A stretch of DNA of 62,500 nucleotides from Neocallimastix lanati (nom. inval.). Lineage: Eukaryota; Neocallimastigomycota; Neocallimastigomycetes; Neocallimastigales; Neocallimastigaceae. The notes beneath the pieces were generated by a model. The model had not been told where the DNA came from. It saw only the letters and a list, made by a program, of their open reading frames with translations, and made no database searches. Below are positions 24,316 through 34,628 of this stretch, piece after piece. Each line of letters opens with the position of its first letter. Position 1 is the stretch's first letter. The translations under genes and the position numbers were made by a program. The stretch covers positions 1 through 62,500 of the forward strand of contig JACVTC010000183.1 in NCBI GenBank assembly GCA_016946835.1, read 5' to 3'.

Positions 24316-24521
24316 TGTTAAGAATTAAGAATTTAGATTTTATAATTATGTCAACTTTATTAATATATTTTTGTGATAAAGAGTTACTAACACTTAATTA
24401 TTCTAAATTAAATGCTTTTATAATAATACATTATGGTTAATACGTTATTTATATTACATTACATTTTATTACATTAATCTCATATTCACATATTATAACA
24501 TCATATTCACATATTCTAACA
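24316..24521 (-). repeat. 3' LTR (minus orientation) of the 2.06-kb element
   Basis: 206 bp, same as 26173-26378. Followed on the plus strand by TTCCCCCCTAAACCTAG, the complement of the polypurine tract. Confidence 0.9.
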
Positions 24522-26131
24522 TTCCCCCCTAAACCTAGTTTTTCTAAAAGATAAAATTCGGTTTATAGGTGAATATGTGCAAATTACTATTATTCTAAAA
24601 TTTAATTTTTACAAAATTTTATTCTCTTTTATAAAATTTTCTTAATTAAAATTTTAAACATTTAATGTATATTTTTATTTATTTTATTCAAAAATTTATA
24701 TTATTAAATACTATTACGTTTTTATGGTTAAACGGTTAAACCTTTAATATAATTCAAACTTAATGTTTATTGTAGGTTGGATACTCATATGGTTTTATAC
24801 CAATCCTATCTTTATATAAATGTTTATATTTATGGCTACTCTTTAGGTTTTACGCCATTTAATTATGTTTATAGCTACTCGTTAGGATTTACGCTATTTG
24901 TTTATTGTATGATAACCTCTTGGGTATTACATCATTTAAGAATCAATATTGTATTTATAAATTATTCTTTAATAAAATATGCTATATAATATTCAAAAGA
25001 TATTTAATTATCAATTAATGTTTTGATGTTTTCAGTATAATTTTCATTAAGAGTCTCAGTATTGTATGAGAAAATATAATTTATACTAATATATGCTTAA
25101 GCTTGTTTATCTCTATTTATTTAATGTTTCTATATGTTTAGAGCTTTAATTTACTTTTATTCTACTTGGGGATTCTCTTTTATCAACTATATTAAATTTT
25201 TACGCGTTTCTTCAATTTTTGTAATCTTGATCATTTCTGTAAAGATTTAATAAAATCTTTAATAATTAATTATTACATAATTAATTAATGTAATAAAATT
25301 ACATAAATTTATGATTTACGTATATGAAAATTAATTATAAATTTATGTAAACTTTTCATAAAGGAAAAATTATTATTTAAATAATTTTGGATAATAACTT
25401 AAATCTAAATAATTTATTTAAGTTAGTTAGTTTAGTTTAGTTTATTTAAAATAGTTATTCTATTTAACTTAGTTAATTTAGTTTAGTTAGTTTAAAATAC
25501 TTTAAAATTAATTTCGGAATAGTTTTAAATAGTTAAAATTAGTTTAAATAGTTTACAAAAATAGTTTTGAATTGTAAATATATAAACATTAGTATTAATA
25601 ATATTTATATAATAAATATATAATAAATGAGTTGTTATTGAATTTAATTATTATTGTAAATAAGTTGAAAGTTTATTAAATTAATTATTGTTTAGTTTAG
25701 TTAATTATTATTTAATAAAATTATTAATAAATATTTTGTTTATAAATAAATAGTAATATATGTAAATTAGATAGAAATAATATATTATAATGTAATAATG
25801 AAAAAATATAAATACATGTAAATTTCTATAATTAAATCGATGTATTAGTTATTGACTATATGATAGTTAATAACAAAAAAGAGATTTAATTTTTTTAATT
25901 AATAAAGATTATTTTATTTTAAAAAACGAATTTTTATTACGTGTTCTTTTTTATTTTGGTGTTAAAATTTGTTATTTGTAATCTGTTTCTGATAGAACTC
26001 TTTACAATTTCAAATGTTCGAAATCAATTTTATTTATTTTTCTAAGATTGACATAATGAGCAACTTTTATCGCAATTTTAGTTTCCAATTTATTTCCTTG
26101 ACATAATATTACATTCGGCTAAGGATTTCTA

Positions 26132-26172
26132 TTCCAAAGAATCCTTTCTAAGAGTCGATGAGACTCTTAATC
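26132..26172 (-). promoter_or_regulatory. Primer-binding site matching tRNA-Lys (CTT) anticodon arm
   Basis: Directly internal to the 5' LTR, the minus strand reads GATTAAGAGTCTCA. This is the exact complement of 14 nt of the tRNA-Lys (CTT) anticodon stem-loop encoded at 3815, 9174 and 14821. The site also folds into TAAGAGTC-TCATC-GACTCTTA, with a further AAGGATT/AATCCTT stem. Copia-like elements are known to use internal tRNA fragments (half-tRNAs) as primers; Lys as donor is inferred here. Confidence 0.7.
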
Positions 26173-26378
26173 TGTTAAGAATTAAGAATTTAGGTTTTAT
26201 AATTATGTCAACTTTATTAATATATTTTTGTGATAAAGAGTTACTAGCACTTAATTATTCTAAATTAAATGCTTTTATATTAATACATTATGGTTAATAC
26301 ATTATTTATATTACATTACATTTTATTACATTAATCTCATATTCACATATTATAACATCATATTCACATATTCTAACA
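26173..26378 (-). repeat. 5' LTR (minus orientation) of the 2.06-kb element
   Basis: 206 bp with inverted termini TGTTA/TAACA. Bordered by the tRNA-Lys-like primer site at 26158-26172 and by the TSD ATAAC on its outer side. Confidence 0.9.
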
Positions 26379-26619
26379 ATAACTATAACTTTATTTAATT
26401 ACATATAATATTTATTAAATTTATTTAATTTAATTTTAAATATTCATTAATTTAACAAAATTTATTTAATTAATTTTAAATAATATATTTACAATACGTT
26501 AAATTCTCTACTGTAACTAATGTATCTGTATTGTATTCTGTATTTTATAATGTATTCTGTATTTTATAATGTATTGTGTATTTTATTAACTATTTAATTT
26601 TATATTTTTAATATAAGGA

Positions 26620-26930
26620 TAAATTATATGATCGAAATATCTTTTATTATTTTATTCTTTTATTTTCGATCATTAGATTAGATTGGAAAATCAGTTAATT
26701 AAGATTTTTTCCAATTACTTTTTAGAAGTAATCGGTTTTACTTAATTAATGCGATGATCGATATGGATAGAATATCGATCGAAAACTTATCTAGGTTTTT
26801 CTATCTAATCTTTTCCTAGATAAGAGATTTGTTAAGATTAGAAAACCCGTTCTTATTTAACCTTATTTTCATAAAAAAATATAATAAGGCTCTTGAGTTC
26901 TCTTTGAGAAATCAAGAGTTATTATTATAA
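26620..26930. other. Train of strong hairpins
   Basis: Several long perfect stems occur in succession: ATGATCGAAA..TTTTCGATCAT (26627-26675), GATCGATAT-loop-AATATCGATC (26755-26782), TTATCTAGG..CCTAGATAA (26788-26823) and CTCTTGA..TCAAGAG (26891-26919, with an AATAA/TTATT extension). No frame is open. It looks like a structured retroelement leader or LTR remnant between two better defined elements. Confidence 0.45.
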
Positions 26931-27204
26931 AAAACATAGTTATAATAGTAACAATTTTATATTTTTAACTTTAATAAATTAATAAAAATATTTTATTCAA
27001 AAACATATTTTTATAATCAATTTATACAAACAATTCTTCTCTTACTTTTTGTGTTATTATTATAATTAATTTTATAATAAACTCTAAAGGTAAAAAAATT
27101 TATTTTATTTTATTTTCTCAACTTAATGAATTAGTCGTTAAGTTGTAGTTAATAATTTTATTTTGAGTTAGTTCTTAATAGAATTATTACAAAAATTATG
27201 GAAT

Positions 27205-27640
27205 AAGAAATTTTGGCATAGTGGTTAAAGCTACGACCTTGAATCGAACTACTTGGGTTCGATTCATATTCAAAGCAAATTTAAATAATTTTTATTTTCA
27301 TTTTCTAGATATTTCTTTCTGTAATTTCTTTAAGAATTTTATAGAAATTCTTAATAGTTAAAATTATATTTTATTCTATTTTATTTCTTCTTTTTATTAG
27401 TTTCTATTCTTGTGGCTAAAATCGGTTTTAAACAAATTTTCCACAATTCTATAATTTTTCAAAATCATGAAAACTGTTTTTCCGAAAAAAGTATAAATAG
27501 GTATGAATTTTCACTTGAAAATATTTCTTTTCGTGCTTTTATCGTATTTTAACGTAGTTTATTATTATTAGTAATAAAACATCTTTCTAATAAAACAATT
27601 TTTAATAAATAATTTAATAAATAAATAAAAAAAATAATAA
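27205..27640 (+). repeat. Ty3-type LTR fragment with tRNA-like module
   Basis: Homologous to the LTRs at 33427 and 39347 from the tRNA-like part to beyond the TATA box. The tRNA-like part contains A box TGGCATAGTGG (27214-27224) and B box GGTTCGATTC (27256-27265). It is followed by the conserved body (AAGAATTT..AGAAATTCTTAAT hairpin, CTGTTTTTCCG) and TATAAATAGG at 27492. The LTR 5' end TGTAACG is not recognisable here, so it is truncated. Confidence 0.7.
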
Positions 27641-27728
27641 ATACAAAATCAATATTATTAATATTTCAGCACCGACCTTCCTAATTAACAAAGGAATCAA
27701 GTGCTCCAATATTAATATCCTGTATATC

Positions 27729-28340
27729 ATGTATTTACTAATTCTTGTGTTTGGTTTGCCCATTCTAAGTGTCCTTTTAGTATTGGAACACCCAGATTTC
27801 CGTTACAACAATACAGTTTCTTCATCATTAAAAAGACCAGGATCACCATTATACAATGAAAAAAACAAAAGGACTAATTTCATTATTGACAATATAGAAC
27901 CTAATAATATAGTAACAGATACACCATTAACCTTTAAGCAAGCAGTCAGTAGTAAAAATAAACGTCAATGGATCTCAGCAATGAATGAAGAATTAAAAAA
28001 CCTCTATAACAACAAAATTATGATAATTAAAAACAACTTCCAAAAGGTACTTATCCAACATCAACTAAATGGATTTGTACTATTAAGAGAGATGGTAATG
28101 GAAACATTAAGAAATACAAAGCCCGAATTGTTGCGAGAGGATTTTCACAAACTAAAGGCATTAATTACAATCTGACTTATTCCCCTACTCTTAGTATAGA
28201 CAGTTTAAAACTTCTTGTCTCCATAGAAGCAAAATTCAAGTGGGATATTCTTATACTTTGTAAATTATTCCTAGTCATAATCAAGTTACTTTTTTACAAT
28301 GTAGAACTCGTAATTTTAACCAAATTTAAGGAACTTTTAC
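27729..28340 (+). pseudogene. Ty1/copia reverse transcriptase N-terminal fragment
   Basis: Starts in frame with the linker KRPGSPLYNEKNKR and the copia RT entry LTFKQAVSSKNKRQWISAM. A one-base frameshift near 28040 is then needed to continue into STKWICTIKRDGNGN, KKYKARIVARGFSQTKG and NYNLTYSPTLSID. The sequence decays before the YVDD region. It ends where the Ty3 element at 28403 is inserted. This is the half of pol missing from the 18050-20826 relic, but it is not provably from the same copy. Confidence 0.8.
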
Positions 28341-28402
28341 AATAAATATTTCTATTAATAATCTAAAATCTCTAATTAAAATAAGAACATTTTCCAGCCT
28401 AA

Positions 28403-29009
28403 TGTAAAGATTTAATAAATCTTTAATACATTAAATAGCTTAATTTTTCGTACAATTAATTTATGTGAATAATTTAATATAAAATTTATTGAAATAAAAT
28501 TTAATTATTTTTTTAAATTGAAAATATTTTTTAATTAGTTTAGTTAATTAAGTTTAGTTTTAAATAGTTGAAAATTAATTTAGGAATAATCTTAAATAGT
28601 TAATATTTATAAAAATAGTTTTTCAATATTAAATATATAATTAAAATTATTATAAGTATTAAAATAATAAATAAAATAAAGAGTTTAAAAAATTAATTTT
28701 AGTTTTAGTAAATTAATAAATAATAAAAATTGTTAATTAAAAAATCTTTTGTTTATAAATAAATAGTTATATATATATTATTAAATAACATCATATATTA
28801 ATAATATAATAAGAAAAAATATAAATACATGTAATTTTTCTTAATTAAATCGATGTATTAGTTATTAACTATTTTACAATTAATAACATAAGAGAAGTTT
28901 ATAATTAATAAAAGAATTTATTAATAAAAGAAATTACTTTAATTTTATTTGTTTAAATTGTAGTGTTTTTTTATTGTTATAATCTGTTTTTATTGACAGA
29001 TTCATTACA
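28403..29009 (+). repeat. 5' LTR of the 28403-31856 element
   Basis: Begins TGTAAAG and ends TTACA. It matches the 3' LTR over its full length with a small number of substitutions and one-base indels. Confidence 0.92.
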
Positions 29010-29082
29010 ATAACTAATACCCATTAAGATTTAAACAAAAACTCATTATAACAAGTAAAAAACTACTATTGCGTTTGGATTC

Positions 29083-29301
29083 TTCTACTGTGTTTAGTTT
29101 CTACTGTGTATAGTTTCTACTGTGTATAGTTTCTACTGTGTATAGTTTCTACTGTGTCTAGTTTCTACTGTGTCTAGTTTCTACTGTGTTTAGTTTCTAC
29201 TGTGTTTAGTTTCTACTGTGTTTAGTTTCTACTGTGTTTAGTTTCTACTGTGTTTAGTTTCTACTGTGTTTAGTTTCTACTGTGTTTAGTTTCTACTGTG
29301 T
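29083..29301 (+). repeat. 16-bp tandem repeat, 14 copies
   Basis: The unit TTCTACTGTGTTTAGT (variants TATAG and TCTAG) recurs at exactly 16-base spacing from 29083 to 29301, inside the untranslated leader of the Ty3 derivative. It continues as diverged TACTGTG motifs to about 29375. Confidence 0.92.
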
Positions 29302-29603
29302 TTGATCCATACCGTGTTTACCGTTACTGTGTTGTCTTTTGCGCTTTATCTTCGAAGTGTTTTATTTCTACTGTGGCTCTTCAATAACATATTAGTTAAT
29401 ATTATTATATTATATTATATTTGTTTCGTTTACTCGTCACACACCATTACAATTGGATATCGTGCTGACGACTTTATAAATAATAATATAATATTAATAT
29501 AATAATAATTAATTACTAGAACGAAAATAATTTAGAATAAATAAAATAAATTATATAAGTAAATACCTTAATAAATAAGCAGGTCAGAAAATCAATAAAA
29601 TAT

Positions 29604-30600
29604 TTGTTGAAATTTAAGTATACAAATAAATTAATCAAGTTGGAAGAATTGGATCTTATATTTCAAAATTTAAATCTTGAGGATCAAATGGAACAACAAC
29701 TTAATCCAGCTCCTCAACTGAAGATTATCAACGACCCTCCCTTATTCTCGGGAACTACGAAAGACCTCGATGGATTTTTGACAAGGATAGAGTTAGCAAT
29801 CGAGGCAAATCCACGAAGGTTTCCCGATGATAGAAGGAAAGTCATGTTCGTTATCTCATATTTTACTGGAAGAGCACCTAACTGGGCTTCTTGCTTGCGG
29901 AGGAATAATAACGAAGTTCTTAGAAACTATGAGAACTTCATTAATGAACTAAGAAGAAACTTTGGCGACCCTGACGTTGATGCTGCTGTCGCTAATGGGA
30001 AACTTAACAATATTTGTCAGTTCAAGTATGGCCACGTTATGGAATACATCACTGAATTCCAGAAGATAAGCCAATACTCGAACTTTAATGAGTCCGCAAA
30101 AATCTTTATGTATATTAAAGGACTCCATCCCAAGATGTGAGAACGCTTAGCTCTCGTAAATCCAAATCCCAACAACTTAGAGCAGCTATTTAGGGAATCT
30201 GTGAATATAGAAAGCCTTACCAAGAGAAATGATATCCAAGAATATTACTTAACTCATCAAGACCGTAGAAATTATAATCACGACGATCCAATGGATGTGG
30301 ATCTTTATCGCATTAAAAAAAGGTCAAAAAGTCACAAGATATTTCCCATCACACAACAAGAACTACATTGAAAACGAATCAAATATTGAAGAAAGAAGAA
30401 AGAAGAGACTATGTTTTAAATGTGGTGAAGCTGGACAAATGCTATTTAATTGTCCAAATAGAATAAAATCAAAAAACTTCAAAATGATTAATAAAGTTCC
30501 AAATGAAGATCCCTCTTCTTCTGCCACTTCTATATGTACCTCTTCTTCTGTTAGGAGAATTAAGAAAGTTGAAAAGTATGATAATATCTACAAAGTGAAA
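29604..30600 (+). pseudogene. Ty3 gag relic with CCHC-like knuckle
   Basis: The capsid-type gag reads PPLFSGTTKDLDGFLTRIE, FPDDRRKVMFVISYFTGRA, NWASCLRR and ..EYITEFQKISQYSN. A TGA at 30138 interrupts it (probably an Arg codon); the frame then continues ERLALVNPNPNNLEQLF. The knuckle near 30414 reads CFKCGEAGQMLFNC: the expected His is Gln. Frameshifts follow around 30295-30390. The gag N-terminus is related to the minus-strand fragment at 40758-40913, so both belong to one Ty3 family. Confidence 0.85.
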
Positions 30601-30614
30601 ATATTAAATTTCTG

Positions 30615-31067
30615 AAAGAAAACTTAGATAAAGCTAAAGAAACTTACAAAAAATATGCGGATCAAAAAAGATTACCCTCACCTGATTTCCAGGTTGGTAA
30701 CAAAGTTTTGTTACTTAAAGGAAGTACTACTAAAAATGTTAAGAAAAAACTTGCTAATCAAATGCTTGGTCCTTTTGAAATTGTTGAAAAAATTAGTTCA
30801 CTTGCTTATAAACTTAAACTCCCAAGTAATATGCGTTGTCATCCTGTTTTTCACGTATCATTACTTGAACCTTATCATAAAAATGAATTTGAAAACAGAA
30901 ATAAAAGAAAAAGAAAGAATATTAATTTGACCACTGACACTTTTGATAAAGTTCCAGAAAAGATTGTTGATATGAGAAAATATAGAGGAAAGAATCGTTT
31001 TCTTGTATCTTGGAAAGGACTTGATTCTGATGAGGATACTTGGATTGATGAAGATCAAATTTTATGA
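30615..31067 (+). pseudogene. Ty3 integrase C-terminus and chromodomain
   Basis: Reads GNKVLLLKGS, LGPFEIVEKISSLAYKL, HPVFHVSLLEPYH (integrase C-terminal SH3-like part), then a chromodomain VDMRKYRGKNRFLVSWKGLD..DTWIDEDQIL ending at TGA 31067. It follows the gag relic directly. The junction marks a deletion of roughly 2.5-3 kb of pol, judged from the usual length of a Ty3 pol. Confidence 0.85.
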
Positions 31068-31246
31068 TAAACAATTGATTCAGTAATATTATCGTCGAAC
31101 CAAAAAGAATAGGTCAAACATAGAAGAAGATACTTTGAGTGATAATGAAATCTATGTTAGACATAGATATCAACCATTTGTAATTGATCTACCAGCAAAT
31201 GGACTAAATCGTATGTCTCGGAGGAGCTCGACTTAAAGGGCGAAAT

Positions 31247-31856
31247 TGTAAAGATTTAATAAATCTTTAATACATTAAATAGCTTAATTTTTCGTACAAT
31301 TAGTTTATGTGAATAATTTTTTAATATAAAATTTATTGAAATAAAATTTAATTATTTCTTTAAATTGAAAATATTTTTTAATTAGTTTAGTTAACTTAGT
31401 TTAGTTTTAAATAGTTAAATATTAATTTAGGAATAATCTTAAATAGTTAATATTTATAAAAATAGTTTTTCAATATTAAATATATAATTAAAATTATTAT
31501 AAGTATTAAAATAATAAATAAAATAAAGAGTTTAAAAAATTAATTTTAGTTTTAGTAAATTAATAAATAATAAAAATTGTTAATTAAAAAATCTTTTGTT
31601 TATAAATAAATAGTTAAATATATATTATTAAATAACATCATATATTAATAATATAATAAGAAAAAATATAAATACATGTAATTTTTCTTAATTAAATCGA
31701 AGTATTAGTTATTAACTATTTTACAATTAATAACATAAGAGAAGTTTATAATTAATAAAAGAATTTATTAATAAAAGAAATTACTTTAATTTTATTTGTT
31801 TAAATTGTAGTGTTTTTTTATTGTTATAATCTGTTTTTATTGATGGATTCATTACA
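31247..31856 (+). repeat. 3' LTR of the 28403-31856 element
   Basis: Same ends as the 5' copy; followed by the CCTAA target duplication. Confidence 0.92.
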
Positions 31857-31959
31857 CCTAATTATATCAATAACTATAACTATTATCATATCAACTCTTC
31901 ACAAATTCTTTTAATCAACCTTTTGGAAAATCTACCTTTTGAAAGAATTATCTACTTAA

Positions 31960-33170
31960 TCATCATGGAGGATAACAATGCTACTTACATGGATGGATTT
32001 GTGGCAACCGCCGTTACTTCAAGGGATTTCTCGCTAAAATTGAACTCATTTTCATGCTCCACTCAGACAGATTCCAAAACGATACTACCAAAGTTGTTTA
32101 TATTATTTCAAGACTCTATGGAAAAGCTATGAATTGGGCAGCTACTCTAATAGAAAATAGAGATCCTTGCCTTAACAACTACGAAGGATTCGTTTTAAGA
32201 CTCAAAGCCGCTTACGATAATAATGATGCTACCTTTGTTGCTAATGAAAAGCTCAGAACAATTAAGCAAAAACGTCTTGGGAATGTAGGAAACTACATTC
32301 TTGAGTTCAATAGGTATGCTGACGAGTCATCATAGAATGAGGAAGCAAAAATGGACGCTTTCCTTGCTGGTCTTAATGAACAGTTCGCTACCAAAATACT
32401 TGAGATGTTTCCTGGGCCATCTTCTCTTTTCAACATGCAAACCATAGAGTCAAGAATCGATTCAAGAATCTCTACCCACAAGTAATTCTTTAACCCCCAA
32501 AGAAAATTTAATAACTCTTTTAATATTAACGACAAAAAGCAATCATTCAACAAGAAATCTTCTACCTCTAAATTCTATGGTCCTTTATCGAAAGAAGAAA
32601 GGAATCGAAGAAGAAGAGAAAACCCATGTTTGTATTGTGGTTCTGCTGCCCACTTCTTAGAAAAATGTCCACTTAAGAACAAAAACAAACCTACTTCCAG
32701 TTCACACTTAAGCAATCCAAAGCCAAATACTTCTCTAAGAACAAGAATTTCAGACAAACCCGATGTAAAACTCCCAATTTTTGAATTCAATCTTAATGTT
32801 TCAAATTTTTCTATCAAAACTAAAATTCTTCTTGATTCAGACTCTCAACTTAGCTTAATGGATATTGAATTTGTAAAAGAAAATAACATCCCCTATACTA
32901 CTGTCACTAGTTTTCCAAAGATATCTTAAATCGGAGGTAATCAATCTATCCTTCTGAAACCTATCCAATCTCAATCACATACAAAAATCATAAATGCAAA
33001 ACAAAATTTTATATACTCGATCTTCCATCCTACTGCGCTATATTAGGCACAAATTGGTTATCCATTCATAACCCAACCATTAATTATACTACTAAAGAAC
33101 TCATCTTTCAATCAAATCATTGTATCTCTAACTGTTTAATTTTACCTAATTCCTTTACTTCTTTTATTCC
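31960..33170 (+). pseudogene. Second Ty3 gag-protease relic
   Basis: Closely similar to the gag of the 34629 element (FKGFLAKIELIFML, MNWAATLIENRDPCLNNYE, KMDAFLAGLNEQFATKILEMFPGP). Frameshift near 32060; TAG at 32333 where the relative has Trp; TAA at 32483 where it has Gln. The zinc knuckle CLYCGSAAHFLEKC near 32630 is canonical CCHC. The protease reads ILLDSDSQLSLMD near 32830, so the catalytic D-S/T-G is damaged (G to D). Continues with decayed protease sequence (IYSIFHPT, frameshifted) to about 33170. Confidence 0.85.
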
Positions 33171-33299
33171 TCCAAACAAAACAAAACCTAATAAAAACAC
33201 TAATATTAATATTCAAAAATCTTTGCCTGCCAAACTCCTTCCTTTCAAAAATGTTTTCAGTAAAATATATACTAATGAATTATTACCTCATCTTATGAC

Positions 33300-33426
33300 T
33301 GTGAAATCAAAGATTACAAAATTCATGATATCTGTCAAAAACTCTCTTCTCCTTTTCACCATCAAACCAATGGTCTAACGAATAGGGTAAACTCCGTCAT
33401 CGAACAATCCCTCCTTTGCTACTCAA
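33300..33426 (+). pseudogene. Ty3 integrase fragment joined to LTR
   Basis: Reads FHHQTNGLTNRVNSVIEQSLLCYSN, the third catalytic block of a Ty3 integrase, with the catalytic Glu of NGLTERVN changed to Asn. It switches at about 33427 without transition into LTR sequence (ATTCATACTTAAAC). RT, RNase H and most of integrase between 33170 and here are missing or unrecognisable. Confidence 0.75.
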
Positions 33427-33670
33427 ATTCATACTTAAACCTTCTTATTGAATAATTTTTTTTTATTGTTCTAGTTAATTCTTTCTGTATTTTCTTTAAG
33501 AATTTCATAGAAATTCTTAATAATCAAATTGAATTTTTTATTTTATTTTATCCTTTCTTACATTAGTTTCTAATTTAACGGAGAAAATCAGTTTTAAACG
33601 ATTTTTCTAAGATTCTAAAATTTTTGAAAATCATACAAACTGTTTTTCCGTAAAAAGTATAAATATACTA
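33427..33670 (+). repeat. Ty3 LTR fragment (5'-truncated)
   Basis: Matches the LTR at 39347 from the end of its tRNA-like module (ATTCATACTTAAAC) through the AGAATTTCATAGAAATTCT hairpin and CTGTTTTTCCG to the TATAAATA box at 33658. The TG terminus and A box are lost. It is probably the 5' LTR remnant serving the 34629 ORF. Followed by about 45-bp tandem units (ACTATTTATTAGATAAATTT) to 33790 and a poly-A tract at 33914. Confidence 0.7.
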
Positions 33671-33906
33671 TTTATTAGATAAATTTATAGTAAAATTAAT
33701 TGAACAAATATATTATTTATTAGATAAATTTATAGTAAAACTAATTGAACAAATATACTATTTATTAGATAAATTCCGAAAGAAAATTAAGTGGACATAT
33801 ACATAATTTTAGATAAAATTTAACTATAATCTAAGTGAAAGAATAATATATTTTAGATAAATTAATACTTAAAACTAAATACATATATTAATAATTAGCT
33901 AAATAA

Positions 33907-33945
<39 letters not shown>

Positions 33946-34024
33946 TTAATAAAATTTACTAATAAGGAGAATCTGTATAGACAATCCTTATTCTCTTTTA
34001 TTCTTTTTTATTTAAATTCCTTAA

Positions 34025-34114
34025 TTTTGTGTTGGCCCTCGCTGGTAGGCTCAGACGTAAGTCCTACATCTCAGCTCTTTCAGTTAAAATTCACTGAAGG
34101 AACAGCAACACAAA
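34025..34114. other. Compact three-stem structured element
   Basis: A perfect 10-bp terminal stem TTTTGTGTTG/CAACACAAAA encloses two hairpins, GTAGG-13 nt-CCTAC and TTCAGT-8 nt-ACTGAA, with a GC-rich junction. The whole is about 88 nt in an AT-rich setting. Upstream at 33960-33999 is AATAAGGA/TCCTTATT. No tRNA, snoRNA or hammerhead core is recognised. It lies in the leader of the Ty3 element. Confidence 0.5.
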
Positions 34115-34235
34115 AAAAAAAAAAAGGAAAAGGATTTTTAATTTTTAATAAGTTCTCGTGTCCATCTTTTAAGGTAATACGATAAATATACTAGGAGCGG
34201 TTAGAGCTCATAAACAGAGTTTCGGCGTATATTAA

Positions 34236-34440
34236 CTAGTTTCAGTAGGTTAGAAACTATAGTCGTTAATTATTTGAATATAAACGGGCTTCAAAAACCC
34301 TAGAGTGTAAAGAGAGTGTGGATTAAAAGAGAACCACATCCTACCAACCAACTTCAACAGTTCGGTGGTTACTCTATTCGAATAAGCTCTGGCGAATAAG
34401 GAACTATAGTCACCGAAGGCTATAGGTTGGTTGTGAAGGT
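34236..34440 (+). other. Nested-hairpin leader RNA
   Basis: TAGTTTC/GAAACTA at about 34238-34261 is followed by three perfectly nested stems: CAACCAAC 34345-34352 with GTTGGTTG 34426-34433, TTCGGTG 34361-34367 with CACCGAA 34411-34417, and TATTCG 34375-34380 with CGAATA 34393-34398. It sits 190 bases upstream of the gag start of the Ty3 ORF, so a packaging, dimerisation or translation-control structure is plausible. Confidence 0.55.
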
Positions 34441-34628
34441 AAAGCGACATTAAAATATATAGTTTTTAATTTTATTTTGAGGTCTAGTATATACCTCTAG
34501 TTAGTAGCTTTTGCCGGTTTTTTTTTAGTTGTAAGGCATTAAAAGTGAAATTTAAATTGTATTTACCTTAAATAAAAGTACTTCAATAATTAAATTATCA
34601 AATTAATCTATTTTGAAAAAGCAAGAAA

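Larger units (their letters stand above)
24316..26378 (-). mobile_element. 2.06-kb copia-type LTR element, non-coding, TSD ATAAC
   Basis: 206-bp LTRs at 24316-24521 and 26173-26378 are nearly identical. A perfect 5-bp target duplication ATAAC lies at 24311-24315 and 26379-26383. Orientation is minus. Read on that strand the LTR runs TGTTAGAATATG to TTCTTAACA; a polypurine tract AGGGGGGAA abuts the 24316-24521 LTR; and the bases next to the 26173 LTR are GATTAAGAGTCTCA, complementary to the anticodon arm of tRNA-Lys (CTT). The interior (24522-26172) has no gag or pol frame, only AT-rich filler, so this is a TRIM/LARD-like derivative dependent on a partner element. Confidence 0.9.
28403..31856 (+). 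mobile_element. Ty3/gypsy deletion derivative, TSD CCTAA
   Basis: LTRs of about 607 and 610 bp (28403-29009 and 31247-31856) begin TGTAAAGATTTAATAAATC and end ATTCATTACA. A perfect 5-bp duplication CCTAA flanks the element (28398-28402, 31857-31861). The interior has a leader with a 16-bp tandem repeat, a gag relic and then only the extreme 3' end of pol (integrase C-terminus plus chromodomain). Protease, RT, RNase H and the integrase core are deleted. The purine-rich bases CTTAAAGGGCGAAAT before 31247 probably include the polypurine tract. Confidence 0.92.

Noticed and set aside
25041-25062. Second tRNA-Lys complement (ATTAAGAGTCTCA) on the plus strand inside the 2.06-kb element
   Set aside because: Same motif in opposite orientation but not next to an LTR end. 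Could be a remnant of another element; not strong enough to call a primer site.
34250-34450. 66-codon minus-strand frame in the Ty3 leader
   Set aside because: Overlaps the nested hairpins, no homology recognised, and the opposite orientation to the element.
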